Notes under the pieces: model-generated
Databases searched by the model: none
What the model was told of the DNA's origin: nothing
The model's input: only the letters and a program-made list of their open reading frames with translations
Part shown: positions 9,851-18,209 of the stretch, in pieces
How the letters are laid out: every line of letters starts with the position of its first letter
Numbering within the stretch: the first letter of the stretch is position 1
NCBI RefSeq assembly: GCF_051414115.1
Contig: NZ_JBLKNZ010000001.1
Location: 2,728,001 to 2,792,000, forward strand
From: Halovenus marina
GTDB lineage: Archaea > Halobacteriota > Halobacteria > Halobacteriales > Haloarculaceae
DNA: 64,000 nucleotides
Reading direction: 5' to 3'
Position numbers and translations under genes: made by a program

Positions 9851-11362
9851 TCACGACTCCAGTGACTGCTCTCGAACAGTCCCGCCACTCAACCCCTCCC
9901 ACTCGACGCGATAGCCGAGCGCCGACAACGTTGCGCTCGCGTCGTCGAGGCCCACGTCGTCGAAGACGGCTTCTGCTTCGTCGAGTGTCATCCCCGTCTC
10001 GATCTGTTCGTCGAGTTCGTCGAGCACCGCCGGACGAACCAGCGTTCGCCCGACCCGTTCGTGTTCTGGGAAGGCCACCTCCGCGAGTGCCTGCTCGCTG
10101 ACAGCGTGTCGCTCGGCCAACTGTGCGAGCGTCACGACGGCGTCCTCGGGTCGTAGTTCGGCCGGGAGGTCGGCTGCTGACTTGGCGACCAGGTCGTCTT
10201 CGTATCGGCTCAAGGCGTTGCGAACGTCTTTGATCCGAACCCGGCCGGAGTAGGCGATTGCGCGGTGGTCACGGGTCTCGATGTCCTCGCTGACGCCAAG
10301 GCTCTCGTCGACGGCGACAAGCAACTCCACGTCGTCGACGGCATCGAGTTGGTCGAGTTTCTTCGAGACGTACTCGGGCGTCCAGAAGCCCATAATCTCG
10401 AAAAAGACGCGGAAGTCCCCGTGTTTCCAGTCGAACGCAAAGTCGGGGATCATCACTCGTTCGCCCGCGGCAAGCGGCGCAGGCTCTCGTTCGAGGTTCC
10501 AGGCGAGGTCAAGCGACTGAAAGCGCGTCGCGAAATCGCGCTCGACCTCGCTGTCGTAGCTGTCCTCGACGAGCGGTTCGCTGTCGGGGACGCGTATCGG
10601 GTCCGCATCGGAGAGGGACATCTCGCGCTCGGTGCCCCGGTCGTCGATCGTCGCGGTCAACTGCCAGACGTCGCTTTTCGCGACCGTTCGGAGCAGACGG
10701 GCGAACTGGGTTCCGTAGCGCCGACTCGACCGGAACAGAGCGTCGGGGCCGGTGACGACGAATTCCCAGTCGTCGCCGTCGTAGATTTCGTACATGAGGC
10801 CGAGCCGTTTGATCGCAGCGACGAGCGCACGGGGATCGTCGCTACGGAGGCGAACCTCAGTGGCGTCGAACAGCGCCGTCTGCGCGAGCGAGAGATTGTA
10901 CCGGTCGATCAGTTCAGCGGGACTCCAGCGAACGTCGACCGACGCGAGTCGCATCTCCGTCTCGCGGTCGGCGTACAGCGACTGCTCGATTGCCTCCGCA
11001 GTGGTTTCGAGTCGGTCGGCCACACGGGCGAGTGCCCGCTCGCGTTCGTCCGCGGTGACGACGCCCACTCGCTCCGCCTCGGTGAAGACCCGGCGGCGGG
11101 TCGTCTCCGGGTCGAGCGGCGACCGAACAGCCCACGTCGTCTCTCGTTCGAGCAGTTTCGCCAGCCCGCGAACCAATTTGAAGTCGTCGCTGTCACGTTC
11201 GATGTCCGTCAGCGAGTCCTGCAGTTCCGCCCGCGTCTCGCCGCGGTGGCCCTGATAGCAACCGATGACACGGGCGGCGAGTTCCTCGTGGCGCTCGTCG
11301 GCGAACTGGGGCTGGTAGCCGCCGCCCCGGCGCGAGACGCGCAGCAGATCCTTCGTGAGCAT
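9851..11362 (-). CDS. Bax1-like nuclease, DUF790 family
   Basis: A 503-residue DUF790 protein related to Bax1, the archaeal nuclease partner of the XPB helicase. The N-terminal half is helical. The C-terminal half carries a PD-(D/E)xK-type core: IPDFAF, then FFEIMGFWTPEY with a following KK pair near residues 295-330. An acidic haloarchaeal surface is evident. The XPB helicase gene lies about 0.9 kb away on the same strand, with a dehydrogenase gene on the other strand between them; this neighbourhood supports a DNA unwinding-incision partnership (known for Bax1-XPB in other archaea). Confidence 0.88.
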   Translation of the reverse strand: MLTKDLLRVSRRGGGYQPQFADERHEELAARVIGCYQGHRGETRAELQDSLTDIERDSDDFKLVRGLAKLLERETTWAVRSPLDPETTRRRVFTEAERVGVVTADERERALARVADRLETTAEAIEQSLYADRETEMRLASVDVRWSPAELIDRYNLSLAQTALFDATEVRLRSDDPRALVAAIKRLGLMYEIYDGDDWEFVVTGPDALFRSSRRYGTQFARLLRTVAKSDVWQLTATIDDRGTEREMSLSDADPIRVPDSEPLVEDSYDSEVERDFATRFQSLDLAWNLEREPAPLAAGERVMIPDFAFDWKHGDFRVFFEIMGFWTPEYVSKKLDQLDAVDDVELLVAVDESLGVSEDIETRDHRAIAYSGRVRIKDVRNALSRYEDDLVAKSAADLPAELRPEDAVVTLAQLAERHAVSEQALAEVAFPEHERVGRTLVRPAVLDELDEQIETGMTLDEAEAVFDDVGLDDASATLSALGYRVEWEGLSGGTVREQSLES

Positions 11363-11490
11363 CAGTCGCAGTTGTCGCCAGTACGCCCTGCGCTCGCTTG
11401 TACCTGACTCCTGCTGTTGTCGTTTCTCGGGACGACCGCTCGGATCGGAACGGTCGGTATTGTTATCCGCGCTGCTTGCGACGTAGCGAT

Positions 11491-12255
11491 ATGAGCGAGC
11501 ATTCCCCAGTGACCGTCGCGGACAAGTCCGCCGTCGTCATCGGCGGCACGAGCGGTATCGGCAAGGCAATCGCGCTCGGGTTCGCCGAGGAGGGCGCGGA
11601 CGTCATCGCGACGAGCACAAGCGAATCGAAGGTCGCGGAGACGACCGCCGAAATCGCCGAGATAGGCGTCGAGACGGCCGAGGTTACGGCGAACGTCCGC
11701 GACCGCGAGTCGCTCGTGAACCTCCGTGACACCGCCTTCGAGACGTTCGGCCACGTCGACGTGTTGGTCAACTCGGCGGGCATCGCCGCGATGGGGTCGC
11801 TGACCGACCTCGACGAGGCAGACTGGGACCGGGACATCGACGTGTTTCTCACCGGCGTCTTCCGGGCGAGTCAACTGTTCGCCCGCGAGATGGAGTCGGG
11901 GTCGATCATCAACGTCTCCTCGATGTCGGCAGAGCAGTCACGCAAAGAGCGCATCTCCTACTGTTCGGCCAAGGCGGGGGTCAACGGCTTCACCCGCGCG
12001 GCGGCCGCGGACATGGCGCCGGACGTGCGCGTCAACGCTATCTCGCCGGGCTTTGTCAGGACGCCCGCAACCGAGGGCGCATACGAACCAGGCACGGAGA
12101 AAAGCGAGGCGATAGCGCGACGGTCACCCATCGCTCGGGCCGCCGACCCCGAGGAGATCACCGGCGCAGCCATCTATCTCGCCAGCGACGCCGCCTCCTT
12201 CACGACCGGCGAGATTCTCACCGTCGACGGGGGCTTCGACTCCTCGTCGGTCTGA
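11491..12255 (+). CDS. Short-chain dehydrogenase/reductase (classical SDR)
   Basis: A 254-residue NAD(P)-dependent oxidoreductase. The nucleotide-binding motif is GGTSGIG near residue 19, the catalytic Ser lies in IINVSSMS, and the active-site YCSAK pentad follows. The C-terminus has the LTVDGGF element typical of FabG-like SDRs. The ATG at 11491 is selected over the upstream extension to 11398 because the Rossmann fold begins just after it. The substrate is unknown. It is encoded opposite to, and between, the Bax1-like and XPB genes. Confidence 0.92.
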   Translation: MSEHSPVTVADKSAVVIGGTSGIGKAIALGFAEEGADVIATSTSESKVAETTAEIAEIGVETAEVTANVRDRESLVNLRDTAFETFGHVDVLVNSAGIAAMGSLTDLDEADWDRDIDVFLTGVFRASQLFAREMESGSIINVSSMSAEQSRKERISYCSAKAGVNGFTRAAAADMAPDVRVNAISPGFVRTPATEGAYEPGTEKSEAIARRSPIARAADPEEITGAAIYLASDAASFTTGEILTVDGGFDSSSV

Positions 12256-12282
12256 CCATCTCCAGTCTCCGAACGGAACGAA

Positions 12283-13641
12283 TTACCGCCGCCGTCGAGC
12301 GACGCGCTCCTCGGCGGTCTTCTCCGTGACGAGTTCGTAGAGAATCGCTCGCTTCCCTGCGCCCGGCCGAAGGATTCGACCGAGTCGCTGGGTGAACTCG
12401 CGTTCGCTGCCTGACCCGGAGAGGACGACTGCGACGTTCGCGTCGGGTACGTCGACGCCCTCGTCGAGGACGTTCGCCGTGACGACCCGGGAGTACTCGC
12501 CCGCTCGGAAGCGGTCGAGGATTGCCCGGCGCTCGCTGGCGGCGGTTTCGTGGGTGAGCGCCGGGATCAGAAATCGCTCGGAGAGCCGATAGACCAGTTC
12601 CGTGTGCGCGGTGAAGACGATGACCCGGTCGTCGCGGTGTCTGTCGAGCAGGTCCGCGAGTCGGTCGACCTTGCGCTGTGCGTTCATCATCACCTCGCGT
12701 GCACGTTGCTTGGCCAGCAGCGCCTCTCGTGCTCGCGGGTCCGTGCCCGAGCGCTTGACCAATTTCTGATAGTCGCTGCCGCTGGTGAGGGTGATCGACG
12801 ACTTGGCGAGATAGTCCGTGAACTGCTCCTGATGACGGTCGTACTCCTCCCGTTCGTCGGGAGTCAGTTCCACCTCGATACGCTTGATGTCGTAGGGCGC
12901 GAGATGCTCGCCAGCGAGTTCCTCGGCATCGATGCGGTAGACGACCGGACCTAGTAGCTCCTCGACCGCGCGGTGAGCGTCGTCGGAGCGCTCGAAGGTC
13001 GCGGTCAGCCCGAGGCGTGCGGATGCGGCGGAGAGACGTGCGATGTCGCGATACCCCTCACCGCCGAGATGATGTACCTCGTCGAAGACCAGCAGCTCGA
13101 ACCGGTTTCCGAGTTCGTCGGCCCGGAGATACGCCGAGTCGTAGGTCGCGACCGTCACGTCCTCGACGCGCTGCTCGCCGCCGCCGAGTCGGCCGATCGG
13201 CACCGAAAACTCCCTGTCGAGTTCCTTCTCCCACTGTTCGAGCAGGTCGATTGTCGGCACGACGACGAGCGTCGGCACGTCCAGTCGTTCCATCGCGGCG
13301 ATGCCGATGACGGTCTTGCCGCTCCCGGTCGGTAGTTCGAGCACGCCCCGGCGTCCGTTCCCCTCCCACGCACCGAGCGCGTCCCGCTGGTACTCGCGGA
13401 GTTGATAGTCCGAGGAGAGGTTGAGAGAGGCTGACTCGAAGACAGCGTCGTCCACGTCGATGTCGAGTTCGGCCAATCGGTCCCGGAGCGCAGCGTACTG
13501 GACGGCCGGAACCCGACCCGTCTCCGAGCGCGGGTCGAACTCGATGTCGGAAAACGCGCCGTCGGGCGCGGCATCGGTAAGTCGCTCGACTCCCTCGACG
13601 CGGATGGTTCCGCCCTCGTAGACCAGACGAACGTCTGCCAC
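12283..13641 (-). CDS. XPB/Rad25-type DNA helicase
   Basis: Superfamily 2 helicase of about 452 residues. An N-terminal damage-recognition-like region is followed by motif I LPTGSGKTV, the DEVHHLGG form of motif II (DExH), motif III LTATFE, and C-terminal motifs with VLDEGVDVP and QRLGRILRPG. Archaeal XPB is implicated in DNA repair and unwinding with Bax1. The start is uncertain: a GTG at 13641 gives MADVRLVYEGG and is preferred, and a GTG at 13656 is also open. Its stop at 12283 lies 28 bp from the convergent dehydrogenase. Confidence 0.93.
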   Translation of the reverse strand: MADVRLVYEGGTIRVEGVERLTDAAPDGAFSDIEFDPRSETGRVPAVQYAALRDRLAELDIDVDDAVFESASLNLSSDYQLREYQRDALGAWEGNGRRGVLELPTGSGKTVIGIAAMERLDVPTLVVVPTIDLLEQWEKELDREFSVPIGRLGGGEQRVEDVTVATYDSAYLRADELGNRFELLVFDEVHHLGGEGYRDIARLSAASARLGLTATFERSDDAHRAVEELLGPVVYRIDAEELAGEHLAPYDIKRIEVELTPDEREEYDRHQEQFTDYLAKSSITLTSGSDYQKLVKRSGTDPRAREALLAKQRAREVMMNAQRKVDRLADLLDRHRDDRVIVFTAHTELVYRLSERFLIPALTHETAASERRAILDRFRAGEYSRVVTANVLDEGVDVPDANVAVVLSGSGSEREFTQRLGRILRPGAGKRAILYELVTEKTAEERVARRRR

Positions 13642-13763
13642 ACTTCGGTTTGGCACTCCCGATACAAGAACTGTTTCCCGATGGCAGCGTCCAGTGTGTC
13701 TACGCGGTCACGCCTCCCGAGGTCAGGTATCTGCGACGTGTCGTACGCCACGTGCGCCGCATA

Positions 13764-13800
13764 TTGTGTACACCACAAGGCGTTCACCAACAGGGATATA
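13764..13800 (+). promoter_or_regulatory. Candidate operator and TATA box of the HTH/PIN pair
   Basis: An inverted repeat TTGTG-N5-CACAA at 13764-13778, containing the palindrome GTGTACAC, lies just before a TATA-like GGATATAT at about 13793-13800. The start codon at 13825 is about 28 bp further on, as expected for a leaderless haloarchaeal mRNA. The repeat would suit binding by the HTH protein encoded next (autoregulation, inferred). Confidence 0.45.
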
Positions 13801-13824
13801 TCGGAAGAGCACGGACACGTGTAT

Positions 13825-14175
13825 ATGTCCCGCGAACGCGAAGACACCGGCCGATACACCGAGACAGTCACACCCGATGACGTACTCGGTGTGTTCGAAA
13901 CTGTGGACGGCCCGGTAGTCACCTCTGGAGATGTCGCTGAAGCGCTCGACTGCTCCCGGGAGACTGCCCGCCGGAAACTTCGCAAACTCGAAGAACGGGG
14001 GCGAGTCGCCAGTCGAACGACTGCAGGACGTGTCGTGTGGTGGGTCGCTGACGGACAGCCTGCACGAGAGATCGACCCAGACGACCCGTTCTGGGAGTTC
14101 GAACCGGGCGCGTCGGGTGAGTCAGAAGTCTCTGAAAACGTCGGCGAAATCCTGTATGGCACGGAATCGGCATGA
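13825..14175 (+). CDS. Winged-HTH protein, candidate antitoxin of a VapC-type pair
   Basis: A 116-residue protein with a winged helix at about residues 14-72: PDDVLGVFETVDGPVVTSGD, then CSRETARRKLRKLEERGRV and a beta wing. The rest is an acidic tail ending ILYGTESA. The stop overlaps the start of the PIN-domain gene by four bases (ATGA), typical of toxin-antitoxin operons. The antitoxin here is a MarR/GntR-like winged helix instead of a short VapB. The ATG at 13825 fits the TATA box spacing. Confidence 0.8.
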   Translation: MSREREDTGRYTETVTPDDVLGVFETVDGPVVTSGDVAEALDCSRETARRKLRKLEERGRVASRTTAGRVVWWVADGQPAREIDPDDPFWEFEPGASGESEVSENVGEILYGTESA

Positions 14176-14627
14176 GCGCTGTGGGCCCAACACCCATCTT
14201 TATTGACACTGGGGCGTTCTACGCATGGGCCGATACAGACGACAAGCACCACGAGGATGCGGTTTGTCTTCTCAGAGAGATCCGATCGGGTGACGTCCCC
14301 TATCGGCCAATCTACACGTCTCAGGCAGTTCTCTCGGAGTTTGCGACGCTGGCTCTCTACAAACTCGGTCACGACACTGCCGCCAGAGCGCTGCGAACCA
14401 TCCGGGAGTCAGAAAGCATCAATACCGCCCCCGTCGAGAGATCCACGTTTCGGGCCGCAGCGGAGCAGTTCGAGTCCTACGATGACCAGCAGATTTCGTT
14501 CGTGGATCACACAAGCAGTGTCCTTGCCGACGAGCGTGACATTTCCCATATCTTCGCATTCGACAGCGACTTCCGGACGCTGGGTTTTGCTCTCGTTCCA
14601 GCGGACGGAGATCTGACTCGCGAGTGA
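14172..14627 (+). CDS. PIN-domain ribonuclease, VapC-type toxin
   Basis: A 151-residue PIN domain. Acidic metal ligands are visible: the first Asp in IFIDTGAFYAW near residue 12, a Glu in SQAVLSEFATL near residue 55, an Asp in ISFVDHTSS near residue 115, and a final Asp in FAFDSDFRTLGF near residue 135. The order matches VapC toxins, which cleave tRNA or rRNA. It overlaps the HTH gene by four bases, so the two are co-expressed. The cleavage target cannot be predicted. Confidence 0.88.
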   Translation: MSAVGPTPIFIDTGAFYAWADTDDKHHEDAVCLLREIRSGDVPYRPIYTSQAVLSEFATLALYKLGHDTAARALRTIRESESINTAPVERSTFRAAAEQFESYDDQQISFVDHTSSVLADERDISHIFAFDSDFRTLGFALVPADGDLTRE

Positions 14628-14682
14628 GTGCCCGTCATCCGCAAGCACAATCTCTTTGCGGGGGCCGTTCCAATACCGGCTA

Positions 14683-15630
14683 ATGGCAGAGTGTGACGTC
14701 TGTGGCGAGGAGGTGAACATGCCCTATCACTGCAAGCACTGTGGTGGGACATACTGCAGCAGTCACCGATTGCCCGAATCTCACGACTGTCCCGGCCTCG
14801 ACAACTGGGAGGGGACCAGCGCAGTCTTCGACAGCGGGTTCGACGACAGCGTCGTCGACGACGCCTCGGGGTCGGGCCTGCTCGACCGACTCGGCGTCGA
14901 CACCGGTCCCGGCGGCCCGCTCGCGTACTTCCGGGGGAACATGACCTACATCTTCCTCATGCTGATGTGGGTCACCTTCCTCCTGCAGTTTGTCGTCGGC
15001 TACGCGATCACCGGCACGTTTGACTCGCGGATTTTCAGCGCCGACCCGGCGTGGGAGGCGATTTTCGTCTTCTCGGCTGACAACCCGCTGTTCGTCTGGA
15101 CGTGGGTCACGTCGATTTTCGCACACGGGAGCTTCCTGCATATCGTGTTCAACAGCATCGTCGTCTACTTCTTCGGCCGTCTGGTCGAACAGTACATCGG
15201 CTGGAAGAAGTTCGCCGTCCTCTTTCTCGCAAGTGGCGTCCTTGCCGGGGTCGGACAGGTCGGCTTCCAGCTGGTCGAGGGCGTCGGCGGTGGCGTCGTC
15301 GGAGCCAGCGGCGCTGCGCTCGCGCTGATGGGCGTACTGACGGTACTCAACCCCAACCTCACCGTCTATCTGTACTTCATCCTCCCGATGCCGATCTGGG
15401 TCATCACCGGCGGCACCGCCATCATCAGCCTCTTTCTCATCGTGCAGGGAACGCCCGGCGCGGGCGGTATCGCCCACGTCGCCCACCTGGTCGGCCTGCT
15501 CATCGGCTTCGCGTACGGCTACTACGTCCGCGACCAGATCCGGATTCCGAAGCAGGTCCGGTTCGGCGGTGGCCCCGGCGGTCCGGGCGGGCCGAGCGGC
15601 CCCGGTGGCCCCGGTCGAGGCCCGTTCTGA
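14683..15630 (+). CDS. Rhomboid-family intramembrane protease with N-terminal AN1 zinc finger
   Basis: A 315-residue membrane protein. Residues 1-40 form an AN1-type zinc finger (CDVC ... CKHCGGTYCSSHRLPESHDC). An acidic linker follows, then six or seven membrane segments from about residue 85. The rhomboid active-site serine sits in GASG (Ser209) and the histidine in AHLVGLLIG (His268). The tail is a glycine/proline-rich stretch of about 35 residues. The AN1-rhomboid fusion places a zinc finger on the cytoplasmic side, perhaps to select substrates (inference). The gene overlaps endonuclease V by one base. Confidence 0.93.
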   Translation: MAECDVCGEEVNMPYHCKHCGGTYCSSHRLPESHDCPGLDNWEGTSAVFDSGFDDSVVDDASGSGLLDRLGVDTGPGGPLAYFRGNMTYIFLMLMWVTFLLQFVVGYAITGTFDSRIFSADPAWEAIFVFSADNPLFVWTWVTSIFAHGSFLHIVFNSIVVYFFGRLVEQYIGWKKFAVLFLASGVLAGVGQVGFQLVEGVGGGVVGASGAALALMGVLTVLNPNLTVYLYFILPMPIWVITGGTAIISLFLIVQGTPGAGGIAHVAHLVGLLIGFAYGYYVRDQIRIPKQVRFGGGPGGPGGPSGPGGPGRGPF

Positions 15631-16424
15631 TGGAGGTCGTTCGCCCCAACTTCGTCCCCGACCCGTCGCTGTCTCGCGGGGAGATGGAGTCGCTCCAGCG
15701 CGATATTGCGGCGGCCGCGCAGTTCGATACCACAGACGCCGCGCTCTCGGCGGTGGGGACGCCCGAAAACGGGACCGACCCATCGGATCCTCACGAGTGG
15801 ACGGACACGCGCACAGACGAGACTGACCTGCTCGTCGCCGGTGTCGACCAGGCCTTCGACGGCGAGGACGCGACCAGCGCGGTCGTGCTCGTCCGGAACG
15901 GCGAGACAGTCGAGCGCGTCCACGCGACCGAGCGAACGGAGATTCCCTACATTCCCGGACTCCTGAGTTTCCGCGAAGGCCCCTCGATTCTCGCCGCGCT
16001 CGGCAAACTCGACCGCGACCCGGACGTGTTGCTCGTCGACGGCAGTGGCCGCATCCACTACCGCGAGGCGGGACTCGCGACGCACATCGGGGTTATGCTC
16101 GATGTGCCTGCCGTCGGCGTCGCGAAGAACCTCCTCTGTGGTCAGCCACGAGAGTCGCTCGACGACCCGCTTCCCGAGGGTGAGCGCGTCCCCATCGAGG
16201 CCGACGAGGACGTGACTGCCCCCGATGGGACAGTCATCGGCTACGCCGTCCAGACTCGCCAGTTCTCCTCCGGGAACCGGTACATCAATCCGGTGTACGT
16301 CAGCCCCGGCCATCGCGTCGACGCCGAAACCGCTGCCGCGCTGGCCGAGGTGACCGTCGACGAGTACAAACTCCCCGAACCGATCCGTCGTGCCGACGCG
16401 TACGCGGCCGAGTTGACTGGATGA
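15630..16424 (+). CDS. nfi: Endonuclease V (deoxyinosine repair)
   Basis: A 264-residue endonuclease V that cuts one nucleotide 3' of deoxyinosine. Metal and wedge motifs are present: GVDQAF (first Asp), the wedge YIPGLLSFREGP, and LLVDGSGRIHYREAGLA with the second Asp, followed by VPAVGVAKN. Its ATG shares one base with the rhomboid stop (TGATG), implying translational coupling. The N-terminal region, about 60 residues, includes an acidic insert typical of halophiles. High salt and oxidation promote adenine deamination, so the repair role is reasonable. Confidence 0.94.
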   Translation: MEVVRPNFVPDPSLSRGEMESLQRDIAAAAQFDTTDAALSAVGTPENGTDPSDPHEWTDTRTDETDLLVAGVDQAFDGEDATSAVVLVRNGETVERVHATERTEIPYIPGLLSFREGPSILAALGKLDRDPDVLLVDGSGRIHYREAGLATHIGVMLDVPAVGVAKNLLCGQPRESLDDPLPEGERVPIEADEDVTAPDGTVIGYAVQTRQFSSGNRYINPVYVSPGHRVDAETAAALAEVTVDEYKLPEPIRRADAYAAELTG

Positions 16425-16501
16425 GTGTGTCACTTGGTGAGTAGAGAGAGACAGCAAGGTAACAGACGGCCAGAGTGGTAACCAGAGTCGGAACCGACGG
16501 T

Positions 16502-16762
16502 TCAGTCGTCGCTCACGGCGACTTCGGCAGTCGTACGGTCGACGGGTTCCGCGACGGTAATCGTCTCGTCGCTGTCGACTGTCACCTCACAGCCTGCGTA
16601 GGTGAACGAAACGCTCCCGTCTGTCATGCCTGCGACGAACGCATCCAGCGCGTCCGGATCGATGGCGTCGTACAACGGGGGCAGATCCGACACCTCAGTT
16701 GTCGTCGTATCCGCGACGCTGTGGACGACTTGCACGGAGGTCGCCTCTGTTTGCTGTGCCAT
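16502..16762 (-). CDS. HalOD1 domain protein (solo output domain)
   Basis: An 86-residue protein matching the haloarchaeal HalOD1 output domain. It contains VVHSVADTTTTEVSDLPPLYDAIDP as a split motif, then a compact beta-hairpin with FTYAGCEVTVDSDETITV. HalOD1 domains are usually the outputs of haloarchaeal response regulators; solo copies are common and their targets unknown. The ATG at 16762 is supported by a TATA box about 26 bp upstream. Confidence 0.85.
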   Translation of the reverse strand: MAQQTEATSVQVVHSVADTTTTEVSDLPPLYDAIDPDALDAFVAGMTDGSVSFTYAGCEVTVDSDETITVAEPVDRTTAEVAVSDD

Positions 16763-16815
16763 GTGTACACAACATCCGTATCCCATATAAATACTAGTCA
16801 GACATATATAAAATA
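16763..16815 (-). promoter_or_regulatory. Promoter of the HalOD1 gene
   Basis: Very AT-rich DNA upstream of the HalOD1 start. On the minus strand a TATATGGG-type box lies at about 16782-16791, 26 bp before the ATG, giving a leaderless mRNA. A second A/T run (TTATTTTATATATG) lies at 16800-16815. The palindrome TGTGTACACA at 16762-16771 sits over the start codon and shares the core GTGTACAC with the site at 13766. Confidence 0.5.
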
Positions 16816-16901
16816 ATCTAGAAGAAGGGCGCGTGTGCAAACAGCCAAAGCCGGTCGGCAGTCGCCTCGCTCGCTGTACTCCTCGATGAGATTGTCTGGG
16901 G

Positions 16902-17051
16902 TCAATCAGGGCCGGTAGGATGCTCGGAGCACTGTCCGTGGTCAGGATTACCGCGAACGGCACATCGCGGACACTCGGTGTTGACTGACCGGTCATAGAG
17001 TCGGCCGCACGTCTCACACTCGCTGAGTCTCCCGTGGTGTTCACCGCGCAT
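16902..17051 (-). CDS. 49-residue zinc-finger protein
   Basis: A short open frame not covered by any longer gene. It begins MRGEHHGRLSECETCGRLYD and contains two CxxC knuckles (CETC, CPRC) separated by 13 residues, followed by a further Cys and His in DHGQCSEH. This is the pattern of haloarchaeal zinc-ribbon micro-proteins. Codon use is GC-rich at third positions, supporting real coding. It has no close operon partner on the same strand; the HalOD1 gene starts 139 bp downstream. The function is unknown; RNA or protein binding is inference. Confidence 0.7.
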   Translation of the reverse strand: MRGEHHGRLSECETCGRLYDRSVNTECPRCAVRGNPDHGQCSEHPTGPD

Positions 17052-17228
17052 ATGCGTCGTAGCAGGGGGGTACAGTTTGTATTACGTCGCCTGAACCGAG
17101 TTCAGTCAGGTCCTTCCATTCCTGTCGGTCCGCGCACTGTACGTCGATACCAGCACAACGCGGTGCTGCAGCACACAGATTGGTCTGGATCGCAGACAGT
17201 TAACTGCCCGGCCCGCGTGGACACAGAT

Positions 17229-18053
17229 ATGACCGAGAAGACGGCACTGATCACGGGCTGTTCGTCCGGCATCGGCCGGGCGAGCGCAGAGCGATTTCTC
17301 GACAACGACTGGACGGTGTACGCGACCAGCCGCGACGAAAGGAACATCGCGGATCTGGCCGACGCAGGCTGTGAGACGGCCACGCTCGACGTGACCGAAG
17401 ACGAGGACGTCGAGCGCGTCGTCGACGAGATCGGCGCCGAGGAGGGCGGCGTGGACTGTCTGGTCAACAACGCCGGATTCGGACAGTACGGCCCGCTCGA
17501 AGACGTGCCCGTCGAACGACTGCACGAACAGTTCGACGTGAACGTCTACGGCCCACATCGCCTGACTCGCGCCGTGTTGCCGAACATGCGCCGCCGGGAG
17601 GACGGGAGGATCATCAACGTCTCCAGCATCAACGGACGCATCTCGGCACCCGGCGCAGGCCCCTACGCCGGGTCGAAGTTCGCGCTGGAGGCGATGACCG
17701 ACGCGCTCCGGGCCGAACTCGACGGCCTCGGCATCGACGTGGTGACCGTCGTTCCCGGCCCGACGAAGACGAACTTCAACGACCGCGCAGAGACAGAAGC
17801 CGAGGCACTGGCCGCGACGCGAGAGTACGAGTGGGTCTACGACGCCATCGAGGACGCCACGCTGACGACAGAGAACCTGCCGATTGCCGACGACCCCGAC
17901 GCCGTCGCGACGACCATCTTCGACGCGGCGACGGTCTCTGACCCGGACCCGCGGTACGTCGTCAACTCGTTCACGAAGTACGCACTGTATACGCGATTCC
18001 TGCCCGACAGCGTCCGACAGACCGGCTTCCGAATGATTCGCAAACTGTTTTGA
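17229..18053 (+). CDS. Short-chain dehydrogenase/reductase (SDR)
   Basis: A 274-residue classical SDR. It begins MTEKTALITGCSSGIGRAS with the TGxxxGIG cofactor motif, has the NNAG motif (LVNNAGFGQYG), a Ser in INVSSING, and the YAGSK active site. The C-terminal region, with VPGPTKTNF and a long tail, resembles the 3-ketosteroid / retinol-dehydrogenase-like SDR group. The ATG at 17229 is chosen because the Rossmann fold begins there; the open frame extends back to 17034 without homology. The substrate is not predictable. Confidence 0.9.
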   Translation: MTEKTALITGCSSGIGRASAERFLDNDWTVYATSRDERNIADLADAGCETATLDVTEDEDVERVVDEIGAEEGGVDCLVNNAGFGQYGPLEDVPVERLHEQFDVNVYGPHRLTRAVLPNMRRREDGRIINVSSINGRISAPGAGPYAGSKFALEAMTDALRAELDGLGIDVVTVVPGPTKTNFNDRAETEAEALAATREYEWVYDAIEDATLTTENLPIADDPDAVATTIFDAATVSDPDPRYVVNSFTKYALYTRFLPDSVRQTGFRMIRKLF

Positions 18054-18123
18054 TAGCGGCATGAATTTCTGGATGTCATCGCAGTCACCTCGCAAGAAAG
18101 AGACAATCAAGTCGCGCGAATCA

Positions 18124-18206
18124 CGCAACGACCACGGAAGCTGTCAAATATTGCCACAGCAGACTGCGATGGCAATCCACATTAGGGATGACCCGCAACG
18201 ACCACG
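18124..18206 (+). promoter_or_regulatory. Repeats in the promoter region of the FAD oxidoreductase
   Basis: The 155-bp gap before the oxidoreductase start (18210) holds an inverted repeat ATTGCCA-N13-TGGCAAT at 18150-18176. Flanking it are two identical 13-bp direct repeats CGCAACGACCACG at 18124-18136 and 18194-18206, 70 bp apart. The arrangement suggests an operator region, but no known regulator site is recognised. Confidence 0.4.
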
Positions 18207-18209
18207 TAT

